Source: Deltaproteobacteria bacterium (GTDB lineage: Bacteria; Desulfobacterota; Desulfobaccia; Desulfobaccales; 0-14-0-80-60-11). From it: 26,825 nucleotides of DNA. The DNA lies in the NCBI GenBank assembly GCA_019308625.1, contig JAFDHU010000001.1, positions 1-26,825 on the forward strand, given 5' to 3'. Position 1 is the stretch's first letter, and the number at the start of each line of letters is the position of its first letter. Position numbers and translations under genes: made by a program. A model generated the notes under the pieces. The model worked only from the letters and a program-made list of their open reading frames with translations. It was not told where the DNA came from and did no database searches. This document shows positions 1 to 7,334 of this stretch, piece by piece.

Positions 1-36
1 CGCGTTCGGGAACCGGCCGGTACCGACCACCAAGGT

Positions 37-1263
37 TTGAAGCAGTCTCAACAGAGTGCTCCCGTGAATCTGCGGCGGCTTATCCTTCCGGCTCTTCTGG
101 CGGTTTTTACGGCGCTGGGAGGCTTCCTTTGCCCCCTTCAGGCCGGCGAGCCCGTCAAGCTCGGGGAGATCAACCCCTTGTCCGGCTTCCTGGCCAAGCA
201 CGGCTGGGAGATCCACCAGGGCATCCTTTATGCGGTGGAGGAGGTGAACGCCCGGGGAGGACTGGCCGGGCGCCGGGTGGAGCTTCTAAGCCGGGATGAC
301 CGCAGCAGTCCCGAAGTGGCGGTGAACCAGGCCCAGGAGCTGATTTACCGGGAAAGGGTGGTGGGCCTGTTGGGGGGCTACGTGGATTCCCTGGTGGGTC
401 CCATAAGTCAGGTGGCGGCCCGGCATCGGGTGCCTTATGTGGCTTCTGCCAGTCTCCAGAGTGCCTTGACCCGCCGCTGGAAAAATCCCTATTTTTTCCG
501 GGTCTCCAAACTTGACGGCATCGTGGAGCCTCTTTGCCGGTTCATTTTAGAGGCCCTTAAGGCCAAGCGGGCGGCTCTGCTTTACATGGCCACCCCGGGG
601 TCCACGGAGTTTGCCCAGCAGGTGGCAGGGCGTTTGCGGCGAGCCGGAGTGGCCATCCCCTTGAGGGAGAAATTCCGCCCCGGCGTCCGGGACTTCTCCG
701 TGTTTCTCCTCAAACTCAGGCAGGCCCGGGTGGAGGTCCTGGTGTCCGGCGGCTTTTATGCGGACAATATGCTCCTGGTGCGCCAGATGCGGGAGCAGGG
801 GGCGGGTATCCGGGCCTTTATCGCCCCCTGGGGGGTGGCCTATCCCAGCTTTATCCGGGAGATGGGGCCGGCCAGCGAGGGGCTTCTGGGTCTGTGCGCC
901 TGGAATCCGGGGGTGACCCTGCCAGGCACCGAAGCGGCCTCCCAGGCCTTTGTGCAGGGCTTCCGCCAGAGGTTCGGGGAAGAGCCCAACACCACCACCA
1001 TGCACGGCTATACTTCGGCCCGGGCCCTGCTGGCCGCCCTGGAGCGGGTGCTAAAGGCCGGAAAGCCGCTGAGCGGGGAGGCCATCCGCCGGGAACTGGC
1101 CCGCCTGGACCTGCTCCTGCCCATGGAGCGCCTCAGGTTTGACGCCCACGGTGATCCGCTTCATTACCGTCAGGTGGTGGTGCAGGTTCAGCAGAGGAAA
1201 ATGGTAGTGGTCTATCCGCCGGAGCGGGCCACAGGAAAGCTGCGGTATCCTCTGAAATTCTGA
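37..1263 (+). CDS. Branched-chain amino-acid-type ABC transporter substrate-binding protein (LivK-like)
   Basis: This is a periplasmic ligand-binding protein of the Peripla_BP_6/LivK family, about 408 residues. A basic N-terminus (NLRRL) is followed by a hydrophobic stretch ending near PLQA, a typical Sec signal peptide. The mature part begins with KLGEINPLSG, the family's usual first strand, and later shows the two-lobed pattern (VGLLGGYVDS; HGYTSARALLAAL). It should capture the ligand for the permease and ATPase genes that follow. The start is uncertain. TTG at 37 has AAGG only 1-2 bases ahead, GTG at 64 would begin just before the signal peptide, and the frame stays open to the left edge. 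The real ligand cannot be read from sequence; members bind amino acids, amides, urea or aromatic acids. Confidence 0.9.
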   Translation: MKQSQQSAPVNLRRLILPALLAVFTALGGFLCPLQAGEPVKLGEINPLSGFLAKHGWEIHQGILYAVEEVNARGGLAGRRVELLSRDDRSSPEVAVNQAQELIYRERVVGLLGGYVDSLVGPISQVAARHRVPYVASASLQSALTRRWKNPYFFRVSKLDGIVEPLCRFILEALKAKRAALLYMATPGSTEFAQQVAGRLRRAGVAIPLREKFRPGVRDFSVFLLKLRQARVEVLVSGGFYADNMLLVRQMREQGAGIRAFIAPWGVAYPSFIREMGPASEGLLGLCAWNPGVTLPGTEAASQAFVQGFRQRFGEEPNTTTMHGYTSARALLAALERVLKAGKPLSGEAIRRELARLDLLLPMERLRFDAHGDPLHYRQVVVQVQQRKMVVVYPPERATGKLRYPLKF

Positions 1264-1487
1264 AATTTTAACTCGCAGGGCCGCTGCCAGGGGGAGCTGG
1301 GCCTGCCAAGAGCGGCAAGTGTACCGGCACCAGCACCATGTCGGCTCTTGGGGACCGAAAATCAAGAATGGCCCCTATCATCCGACCCTCATCCTCGCGA
1401 GGAAATCAAATTAATTGATAAATTTTTTAAATTTTCATTAAAGACAATTTACCGACTCTGTCTCAGAGCGCGCCAAACCTGCGGCAA
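1264..1487. other. Intergenic gap between binding protein and permease, with AT-rich island
   Basis: This 224-bp gap inside the transport operon has no gene. Its distal part (about 1400-1450) is strikingly AT-rich against the GC-rich surroundings and holds a TTGATA box at 1415-1420, but no convincing -10 box follows at the right distance. It may be a weak or regulated internal promoter for the permease and ATPase genes. No clear terminator is seen after the binding-protein gene. Confidence 0.35.
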
Positions 1488-2348
1488 ATGTGGCTATACG
1501 CGCAGATTATAGTTTCCGGCTTCTACCTGGGGTCGTTTTACGCCCTCATCGCCCTGGGCTTTTCCCTGATTTTCGGCGTCACCCATGCCTTCAACCTGGC
1601 CCACGGGGAGCTGATCATCTTAAGCGGTTATCTGGCTTATGTCCTGTGGAAGTACGGCCAGGTATCGCCGTATCTGAGCATCCCTGTGTGTCTGGCGGTC
1701 ATGCCCGGGGTCGCGCTGCTGCTGCATCTGCTGCTGCAGCGGCTCAAGGCCCCCTTTGAACTCAACTCCCTGGTGGTCACCTTCGGGTTGGCTTTGTTTC
1801 TTCAAAACGCCATGTTGTTTGCCTTCTCCGCGGATTATCGCCTGATTCATTTGGGCGGGTCCCGGATATTTCAGGTGCCCGGTACGCCTATCTCCCTGAC
1901 CGCCGGCCAGCTTTGGGTGCTTTCCCTGTCCCTGGCGGCCACCGGCGGGGTCCACTGGCTGCTGTACGGTACCTTTCTGGGGAAAGCTTTGCGGGCCGCC
2001 ATTCAGGACCGGCAGGCGGCCTTGTTGGCCGGCATCAACGTGACCGCCATGAGGCGGACGGCCTTCCTTTTCGGGGGCATGCTCATCGGGCTGGCCGGGC
2101 CCCTTTATGCCCTGAGCATGTATCTGCACCCTGCGGCGGGCCTGGAACCCACCCTCATCGCCATTGTCATCACCATTTTCGCCGGGGTGGGGCGCACCCG
2201 GGGCATTCTGGCGGGGGGATGGCTTCTGGGCGTGGCCGAATCCCTGGCAGCCTTTGTCCTGGGCACCGGTTGGCGGGAGCTGGTCAGCGCCGTGGTCCTC
2301 CTCAGCCTGTTGATTCTCAAGCCCCAGGGGATTCTGTTGAAGGGCTGA
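1488..2348 (+). CDS. livH: Branched-chain amino-acid-type ABC transporter permease (LivH-like)
   Basis: This is an inner-membrane permease of 286 residues, the usual LivH length, with about eight hydrophobic segments. The first segment (YAQIIVSGFYLGSFYALIAL) and the following GVTHAFNLAHGELIILSGY are the family hallmark, corresponding to the conserved FAHGE region. A late IAIVITIFAGVGRTRG segment matches the cytoplasmic loop that contacts the ATPase. It forms the translocation channel with the LivM-like protein encoded next. The ATG at 1488 lacks a good Shine-Dalgarno sequence, so translation may be weak or the start slightly different. The substrate class is inferred from family only. Confidence 0.93.
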   Translation: MWLYAQIIVSGFYLGSFYALIALGFSLIFGVTHAFNLAHGELIILSGYLAYVLWKYGQVSPYLSIPVCLAVMPGVALLLHLLLQRLKAPFELNSLVVTFGLALFLQNAMLFAFSADYRLIHLGGSRIFQVPGTPISLTAGQLWVLSLSLAATGGVHWLLYGTFLGKALRAAIQDRQAALLAGINVTAMRRTAFLFGGMLIGLAGPLYALSMYLHPAAGLEPTLIAIVITIFAGVGRTRGILAGGWLLGVAESLAAFVLGTGWRELVSAVVLLSLLILKPQGILLKG

Positions 2349-2483
2349 AATTCCAGGGAGTCGGCGGTTACCAAGATGCCTGGCAGGGAGCTTGTTCTGG
2401 AGGAGAGTTGAGCAGCAGCAGGGTAGGGGAGGCGGCTCCCTCCCAGGGGGAACCTTGGTCGTCCCGGGCCCGAGAGTGAAAAC

Positions 2484-3455
2484 ATGTTCCGGTTCCGCTT
2501 ATCTCTGGTACTGCCCCTGGCGGCGGCGCTGGTTCTGGCCCTCTGGCCCCTGGTGTGGGCCGAGGCGGACCTCTATTTCCAGGTCTTCGGCATGGCCTGC
2601 TTCTATGGGGTCCTGGCCGTGGCCTGGAACATCTATGCCTTGAGCGGCGCCATTTCTTTGGGCCACGCGGCGTTTTTCGGCCTGGGCGCCTACGGCTCCG
2701 CCCTGATGAGCTGCTATCTGCAATGGTCGCCGGCCGTCACCGTTCCCCTGGGCGCCGTGGCCGGGGCAGCTTACGGCGTTCTCTGGGGTCTGCTGTTCAA
2801 GAACCTGCGGGGGGTGTACCTGGGGCTGGCCACCCTGGCCTCTGTGGAAATCCCCAAGGTGATTATTGACAACTGGAGCTCCTTTACCTTCGGCTCCCTG
2901 GGGGTGGTGGGGATTGCCCCCTTGCCTGACCTGCGCCTGGGCGGCCTGGAGTTGGCCTTCGGGACGAGCCTCAAGGCGCAATACTACCTGCTCCTGCTGT
3001 TTTTGGCCCTGGCGGGCCTGGTGCACCGCTACAGTCTGGTCTCCCGGTGGGGCTGGGCCCTCCGGGCCATGCGGGAGAACGAAACCGCGGCGGCCATGCT
3101 GGGGGTGGAGGTGTTCCGGCACCGCCTCCAGGCCCTGCTCTTAAGCTCTTATCTGACCGGCCTGTGCGGGGCCCTGTATGCCCATCTGCTGGGTCTTATC
3201 GAACCGGCGCTGGTATTCAGTCTGCACATTTCCGCCCTGCCCCTGGTATTGAGCATTTTCGGAGGGCGTTTCCTGACGTGGGGCCCCATTCTGGGGGCCC
3301 TGATCCTGTATCCTCTGGACCAGCTCCTGCTGCAGCCGCAGTTCCCCACCGGACATGCGGCGCTATACGGGCTGGTCATCGTCCTGACCATCCTGTTCTG
3401 TCCCCAGGGGGTGGCCCCGTGGCTGCGAAAGCTGCGTCAAATTGCCTGGAACTGA
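2484..3455 (+). CDS. livM: Branched-chain amino-acid-type ABC transporter permease (LivM-like)
   Basis: This is the second permease subunit, 323 residues with many hydrophobic segments. The signature SGAISLGHAAFFGLGAYGSA (about residues 53-72) is the LivM hallmark, and the C-terminal half carries the ATPase-contact loop (RAMRENETAAAMLGVEVFRH) seen in this family. It pairs with the LivH-like protein. A 135-bp gap separates it from livH. The ATG at 2484 has only a weak GAGAG Shine-Dalgarno sequence. Its last 37 bases overlap the proposed start of the ATPase gene, which implies translational coupling. Confidence 0.93.
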   Translation: MFRFRLSLVLPLAAALVLALWPLVWAEADLYFQVFGMACFYGVLAVAWNIYALSGAISLGHAAFFGLGAYGSALMSCYLQWSPAVTVPLGAVAGAAYGVLWGLLFKNLRGVYLGLATLASVEIPKVIIDNWSSFTFGSLGVVGIAPLPDLRLGGLELAFGTSLKAQYYLLLLFLALAGLVHRYSLVSRWGWALRAMRENETAAAMLGVEVFRHRLQALLLSSYLTGLCGALYAHLLGLIEPALVFSLHISALPLVLSIFGGRFLTWGPILGALILYPLDQLLLQPQFPTGHAALYGLVIVLTILFCPQGVAPWLRKLRQIAWN

Positions 3456-4186
3456 GACATATCAGCAAGTCCTTTCAGGAGCGGCGGGTCCTGGCCGACG
3501 TCAGTCTGGTGGTGCGGGAAGGCGAAATCTTCGGCCTGATCGGGCCCAACGGCGCGGGCAAGACCACCCTGTTCAACATCATCACCGGACTGGTGCGGGC
3601 CGATGAGGGCCAAGTCCTGTTTCACGGTCAGGACATCACTCACTGGCCGCCGCCCCGCATCTGCCACGCCGGCATCGCCCGGGCTTTGCAGCTTCCGGCG
3701 CCCTTTCCGGAGATGACCGGGCTGGAAAACGTGCTCATCGGCTGCTGGTTCGGCAAAAGGCAGGCGGCCGCCCCCGACAGCGAGGCTCAGGCCCGGGAAC
3801 TCCTGGCCCGGGTGGGCTTGCAGGGCAAAGAGGAAGTGCCCGCCGGCCAGCTCAACCTCATAGACAAGCGCCGTCTGGAGGTGGCCCGGGCCTTGGCCAC
3901 CCGGCCGCACCTGCTCCTGCTGGATGAAATCGCCGCGGGCCTGAGTCCGGCTGCGGTGAAGCAGACCGCGGAGCTGGTGACAGCTTTGCGGGACCAGGGC
4001 CTCACTCTGCTGGTCACCGACCACTACCTGAACCTCACTCTGCAGGTCTCGGACCGGGTGGCGGCCCTGGACCAGGGGGAAATCATCACCGTCGGTTCTC
4101 CCCGGGAGGTGGTTCGCCATCCCGAGGTGGCCTCCGCCTACCTGGGGACCCGGGAAGCCAAAACCCTGCCAGAGGCAGCGCCATGA
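3419..4186 (+). CDS. livG: ABC transporter ATP-binding protein (LivG-like) with degenerate signature motif
   Basis: This is a cytoplasmic ATPase of the LivG type, 255 residues from the chosen GTG start. The start has AGGGGG at 3406-3411, seven bases upstream, and lies inside the end of livM; the frame is also open further upstream, but there it would only overlap the permease. Walker A is GPNGAGKTT. Walker B is LLLLDE, followed by IAAGLSP. The ABC signature, usually LSYGQ or LSGGQ, reads LNLIDKRRLEVARAL here, so the conserved glycine-glutamine pair is lost. Similar variants occur in some branched-chain-type ATPases, and the partner ATPase has an intact signature, so one canonical ATP site would remain. 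The gene overlaps the next one by four bases (ATGA). Confidence 0.92.
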   Translation: MAAKAASNCLELRHISKSFQERRVLADVSLVVREGEIFGLIGPNGAGKTTLFNIITGLVRADEGQVLFHGQDITHWPPPRICHAGIARALQLPAPFPEMTGLENVLIGCWFGKRQAAAPDSEAQARELLARVGLQGKEEVPAGQLNLIDKRRLEVARALATRPHLLLLDEIAAGLSPAAVKQTAELVTALRDQGLTLLVTDHYLNLTLQVSDRVAALDQGEIITVGSPREVVRHPEVASAYLGTREAKTLPEAAP

Positions 4187-4908
4187 AGGCGGATACGCCT
4201 CCGCTCCTGGCGGTGGAAGGCCTGGCAGTGTCCTATGACCGCCTGCCGGTTCTCCACGACATTCGTCTCCAGGTGTATGAGCGCCAGATTGCCGCCCTGG
4301 TGGGGCCGGAAGGGGCCGGTAAAACCACCCTGCTGAACGTCATCAGCGGTCTGATCAGACCCGAGCAGGGCCGCATCCGCTTTGCCGGCGAGACCCTGGA
4401 GAACCTGCCCGCTTGGGACATCGTCAGGCGGGGCGTTATCTACGTGCCGGAAGGCTCACCCGTGTTCCCTGAAATGAGCGTGCTGGAAAATCTGGAAGTG
4501 GGGGCCTATGTGCACCGCGCCCACCTGGAGGCCCGCCTGGAGCTGGTATTTGAGGTCTTTCCCGAGCTCAGAGAGCTGCGCCGTACTCCTGCCGGGGTCC
4601 TGAGCGGCGGCCAGCAGCGCCTGGTGGCCCTGGGCCGGGGTCTCATGGCTGGGCCCCGGCTGCTGCTGCTGGATGAGCCTTTTTTGGGCCTGAGTCCCAA
4701 ACTGGTGCGGCGCTTCTGCGACACTTTCAAAACCCTCCTGGCCCAGGGCCTCACCCTGCTCATCGCCAGCCAATACGCCCATCGCATCCTTCAGGTGGCG
4801 GACCTGGCCTATCTGATGGAGGAGGGACGCATCACCCTGTCCGGAGCCGGGCCGGACATTCTCAAGGACCAGCATCTGCACCAGGTGCTGTTCGGCCCCG
4901 GCCTCTAG
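4183..4908 (+). CDS. livF: ABC transporter ATP-binding protein (LivF-like)
   Basis: This is the second ATPase of the uptake system, 241 residues, normal for LivF. Walker A reads GPEGAGKTT, the signature LSGGQQRLVALGRGL is intact, and Walker B is LLLLDEPFLGLSP. The Q-loop region contains VPEGSPVFPEMSVLENLEVG, close to the LivF consensus (VPEGRxxFPxMTVxENL). The start ATG overlaps the livG stop as ATGA, so the two are translationally coupled and probably form a heterodimer. It is the last gene of the transport operon. A 6-bp inverted repeat TTCCGG...CCGGAA (4913-4935) follows, but without a T-run it is not a convincing terminator. Confidence 0.95.
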   Translation: MKADTPPLLAVEGLAVSYDRLPVLHDIRLQVYERQIAALVGPEGAGKTTLLNVISGLIRPEQGRIRFAGETLENLPAWDIVRRGVIYVPEGSPVFPEMSVLENLEVGAYVHRAHLEARLELVFEVFPELRELRRTPAGVLSGGQQRLVALGRGLMAGPRLLLLDEPFLGLSPKLVRRFCDTFKTLLAQGLTLLIASQYAHRILQVADLAYLMEEGRITLSGAGPDILKDQHLHQVLFGPGL

Positions 4909-5177
4909 CGCCTTCCGGGGCAGCCTCCTCCGGAACAGCCCTTCCAACCCAAAATAGCAATAATTCCAGACAATTGGCGATGTTATCACAGGATAAGAAT
5001 AATTTTTTTAAAAAGGCTAAAAATTATTATTTTAGAAGAAATATACCTCTATGCCCGGACCAAACAGAATTTAATCCAAGAGTATGTAATTGATATTAAA
5101 GATTAAACTTAACAAATCCCCGGCTGCGTCATATGGCATGTTTCTTGTTTGGCGAAGCCATGAGGAGGTCCGACCTT
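4909..5177. other. AT-rich intergenic region with a perfect 10-bp dyad
   Basis: The 269 bp between the transport operon and the small secreted-protein gene hold no gene. From about 4955 to 5120 the sequence is very AT-rich. It contains a perfect inverted repeat, AATAATTTTT at 4998-5007 and AAAAATTATT at 5019-5028, with an 11-base centre. An all-AT stem is too weak for a terminator; a binding site for a nucleoid protein or regulator, or simple promoter DNA, is more likely. Confidence 0.4.
5134..5149 (+). promoter_or_regulatory. Possible sigma-54 (-24/-12) promoter, imperfect
   Basis: TGGCATG at 5134-5140 is followed after four bases by TTGTT at 5145-5149. The -24 half is close to the TGGCACG consensus, but the -12 half has GT where GC is nearly invariant. 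Transcription would start near 5159, just ahead of the Shine-Dalgarno sequence of the gene at 5178. The -12 mismatch keeps this tentative. Confidence 0.25.
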
Positions 5178-5540
5178 ATGGACAGAAAGACCAAATGGAT
5201 GGTTTTGGCGGCGGTGCTTCTGGTGACTATGGTTACCCTGGCCTGGGCCGCGGCGCCCACGGAGCCTCCCTACACCGGGGTGATCCGCAACTTTACCAAG
5301 CACGACGTTTCCTTCTACTCCGAAAACAGTCAGGGCATCATTGTGGTGCCGGCCCAAAGCTGGCGGGAGTACGTAGTCTGGCATGAGGATTTTGACCTCA
5401 TCGGCTATGTGCAGGGCGATCCGTATTTCTGCCAGAAAATTCAGGTCATGCCCGGCCAGTTTTCCTTCAAGTGCAAATCCTACGACTTTATGGCCATCAT
5501 CGGGGAGGAAGCGCCCACGGCGGTGGAGGGGTTGGGGTAG
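5178..5540 (+). CDS. Small secreted protein of unknown function
   Basis: I do not recognise this 120-residue protein. It begins MDRKTKW, then a hydrophobic segment (MVLAAVLLVTMVTLAWA), a clear Sec signal peptide cleaved near AWA-AAP. The mature part, about 95 residues, is rich in aromatic residues and beta-strand-like stretches (GVIRNFTKHDVSFYSENSQG; WREYVVW). It has two cysteines (YFCQKI and FKCKSY) that could form a disulfide in the periplasm. The start at 5178 is favoured because AGGAGGT lies at 5163-5169, eight bases upstream; in-frame ATGs at 5133 and 5160 would place that ribosome site inside the gene or spoil the signal peptide. A likely terminator follows at 5653-5681. Confidence 0.75.
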   Translation: MDRKTKWMVLAAVLLVTMVTLAWAAAPTEPPYTGVIRNFTKHDVSFYSENSQGIIVVPAQSWREYVVWHEDFDLIGYVQGDPYFCQKIQVMPGQFSFKCKSYDFMAIIGEEAPTAVEGLG

Positions 5541-5652
5541 GGAAGGGGGAGTCCTTCTCTACCCCCTATATCTCCGGTATCTCCGGGTGGTCTTGGGGGA
5601 GGGACAACCTGGGAGATGAAAGGGGCCGACCAGGCGGACGGGAGGCAGGACT

Positions 5653-5681
5653 GCCGCCGCAGGGCGGCTCTTTGCTTTCTT
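5653..5681 (+). terminator. Likely intrinsic terminator after the small secreted protein gene
   Basis: A 6-bp all-GC stem, GCCGCC (5653-5658) with GGCGGC (5663-5668) and a GCAG loop, is followed by the T-rich stretch TCTTTGCTTTCTT. It lies in the convergent gap between the plus-strand gene ending at 5540 and the minus-strand gene ending at 5743. The interrupted T-tract makes it moderately convincing. Confidence 0.5.
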
Positions 5682-5742
5682 CCCAGGGGGCATTGCCTAG
5701 GTGATTTATCCGCCTTCCAGGCTGGAATCCAGATAGACCCGG

Positions 5743-6537
5743 CTAGCGGCAAAAGGGGGCGGGATAAGCCCGGTCCGGCTTGGCGGTTCGGACAATACGC
5801 CCCGGAGTGCCCACCTCCACCAACTGGAACAGCTCCTTGGCGTCATGGGTGAACAGCCGGATGCACCCGGCGGAGTCGTTTTTGCCGGGCAGAGCCCCGC
5901 CATGGATGTAGTAAGGACTCCGGAGGAGCAGCGCCCAAGGCATCCAGGTATCGTAGATGGTGGACCAGTGGTTCTGGAACTTGCCCAGGATTCTGAACTC
6001 AAACAGAGGCGTCCGTCGGCCCGGCGCCCCCGCAGAGATGGGGTAGACCCGCCGGAGCTCCCCATGCTCGTAGTAGGCCAGAAAGCCCTTGCCGATATCC
6101 ACCAGCAGATATTTCTTCTGGCCTGCCAGGGAACGGTCGTAGGCGGGGAAAATTTCTGGCATTTTATACAGGTCCAAAGGCACCTTGATGGTGTCGGCTT
6201 CTATGGAAAAGGGCTCCCGCCTGCGGGTCTTGACGTAGGAGGGGTGCAGGGCGTTGAAAAAGGCGATTTTGTTGCGGCAGCGTTCAAAGTCGCGGTTGAA
6301 GCTGGGGATGCGCCGGCAGAAGCGAGTGACGGAAAAGCCCTGAGGGACTTTAATCTCCACGAAGGGCACGCCATAGGCCAGACCCTCATACACTGTCCGG
6401 AAGCCGGACTGTTTCAGCTCCCGGCAAAGCTGGCTGTAGTCGGCTTTTTCGGCCCCGGAGGCTACCGCCGGGGCCCCGGCTCCCAGCAAAATCAGTCCTA
6501 AAATCAACAAAAACCGAAACTTCATCTTGGTCTCCAT
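5743..6537 (-). CDS. L,D-transpeptidase (YkuD family), exported
   Basis: This is a periplasmic cell-wall enzyme that would form or exchange 3-3 cross-links or attach proteins to peptidoglycan. From ATG 6537 it has 264 residues: a signal peptide (FRFLLILGLILLGAGAPAVA), an N-terminal region of about 110 residues with a possible LysM-like stretch (VPQGFSVTRF; PDTIKVP-like ending), then a YkuD domain from about residue 142. The domain starts KYLLVDIGKGFLAYYEHGEL, and the active site has His 212 (YIHGG) and Cys 225 in SAGCIRL. The usual SHGC motif has Ala for His, a variant seen in the family. GGGAG lies five bases ahead of 6537; ATG 6525, six bases after a GGAG, is an alternative. The frame also runs further upstream, but the signal peptide argues against that. 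Confidence 0.9.
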   Translation of the reverse strand: METKMKFRFLLILGLILLGAGAPAVASGAEKADYSQLCRELKQSGFRTVYEGLAYGVPFVEIKVPQGFSVTRFCRRIPSFNRDFERCRNKIAFFNALHPSYVKTRRREPFSIEADTIKVPLDLYKMPEIFPAYDRSLAGQKKYLLVDIGKGFLAYYEHGELRRVYPISAGAPGRRTPLFEFRILGKFQNHWSTIYDTWMPWALLLRSPYYIHGGALPGKNDSAGCIRLFTHDAKELFQLVEVGTPGRIVRTAKPDRAYPAPFCR

Positions 6538-6540
6538 CAT

Positions 6541-6860
6541 CTCTCCCTTGGGCGCCTTTCGGAGTCGGGTGCCGCAGGCCGAGGCGGGCATGCCGGCCCC
6601 CGAGGGCAACGGGTCATTGGTTGAAAACCATAAACCGAACCCGTCCCCGTGGTCAACCCGTGGCCGCGCCCCCGGCAAAGTCCGCCCCTGCACAGGCCTG
6701 CGCCCCCCTCAAGCCACATTCATGCTCCCAGCCGGAAGAGTCGATGTCAAAAGGAAGAGGCTCCAGGTCTGCCAGGCAGTTTTGGAATGGTTTTTGCCAA
6801 AAGTAATACATCATTTCCTTCGGCAAAACAGACCCAAACATAAATCAGGAGGTGGTGAGC
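6541..6860. other. Divergent intergenic region between L,D-transpeptidase and glycine-zipper lipoprotein genes
   Basis: These 320 bp hold no convincing gene. Three elements stand out. The first is a 13-bp palindrome TGGTTGAAAACCA at 6618-6630. The second is TTGACC on the minus strand (6651-6656), which could be a -35 box for the transpeptidase gene, though its -10 (TTTATG) is poor and overlaps the palindrome. The third is a sigma-54-like promoter pointing right at 6782-6799. A 7-bp inverted repeat TTTTGCC/GGCAAAA (6792-6798 and 6822-6828) spans the expected start of that transcript. Confidence 0.4.
6782..6799 (+). promoter_or_regulatory. Sigma-54 (-24/-12) promoter candidate for the glycine-zipper lipoprotein
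   Basis: TTGGAATGGTTTTTGCCA has the invariant GG and GC dinucleotides exactly ten bases apart (GG 6784-6785, GC 6796-6797) and matches TGGCACG-N4-TTGCW at most informative positions. Transcription would begin near 6809, about 50 bases before the ATG at 6861. A sigma-54 activator is encoded in this window, but its palindromic sites are not visible here. Confidence 0.5.
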
Positions 6861-7085
6861 ATGATCAGGGGCCTAGCCTTGATGTCCATCCTGCTGCTGC
6901 TGGCCGCGGCCAGCGGCTGCAGCGGCATGTCCAACACCAAGCAGCGGATGCTGAGCGGCGGAGCCATGGGGGCCGGCACCGGGCTCCTCATCGGTGGCCC
7001 GGTGGGGGCCATCGTGGGGGGTGGCGTGGGAGCCGCCGGTGGCTACGTCTACGACCAGCACCAGAAGTCCGCCGGCCGGCAGTAG
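6861..7085 (+). CDS. Glycine-zipper lipoprotein, small
   Basis: A 74-residue protein with a lipoprotein signal peptide ending AASGC, so Cys 20 is the probable lipidation site. The rest is a glycine-zipper segment (GGAMGAGTGLLIGGPVGAIV and following GGGVGAAGG), as in YMGG-type or OmpA-like glycine-zipper proteins that insert in or coat membranes. A short polar tail (YDQHQKSAGRQ) ends it. Such proteins are often envelope-stress products. The start at 6861 is set by AGGAGG at 6847-6852, eight bases upstream; in-frame GTGs at 6852 and 6855 would overlap that site. The sigma-54-like promoter upstream suggests regulated expression. Confidence 0.85.
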   Translation: MIRGLALMSILLLLAAASGCSGMSNTKQRMLSGGAMGAGTGLLIGGPVGAIVGGGVGAAGGYVYDQHQKSAGRQ

Positions 7086-7229
7086 GCCACGCCTTAACGG
7101 GAAAAATTCTGTTCCTTTAAAGAAAGCCGGCAGCGCCCACAGCGGGCTCAGTCAACACCGGGGGTAGAGGGCTCCTGGAGGTTGAAAGCCCACCCGAGGG
7201 AAGCCCCGGAGCGGAGAGAGGCCGCATTT

Positions 7230-7258
7230 TTGACTCCTTAAACCAGCCGCCCTATAAT
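7230..7258 (+). promoter_or_regulatory. Sigma-70 promoter of the sugar-kinase gene
   Basis: TTGACT (7230-7235), a 17-base spacer and a perfect TATAAT (7253-7258) make the clearest housekeeping promoter in the window. Transcription would start near 7265, leaving a leader of about 70 bases before the TTG start at 7335. Confidence 0.8.
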
Positions 7259-7334
7259 TACTCAGGTTGCGGAATCCCCTCTGCCAGCAGTCGGTGAACC
7301 AGCCGAATACCGCGTACTGTGCCTGAGGCCGGCC

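Noticed and set aside
1415..1443. Sigma-70 promoter before the LivH-like gene
   Set aside because: TTGATA is a fair -35 box, but the hexamer at the proper distance (TTAAAG) matches only three of six -10 positions.
4913..4935. Terminator after the transport operon
   Set aside because: The TTCCGG/CCGGAA stem is short with an 11-base loop and no T-run follows.
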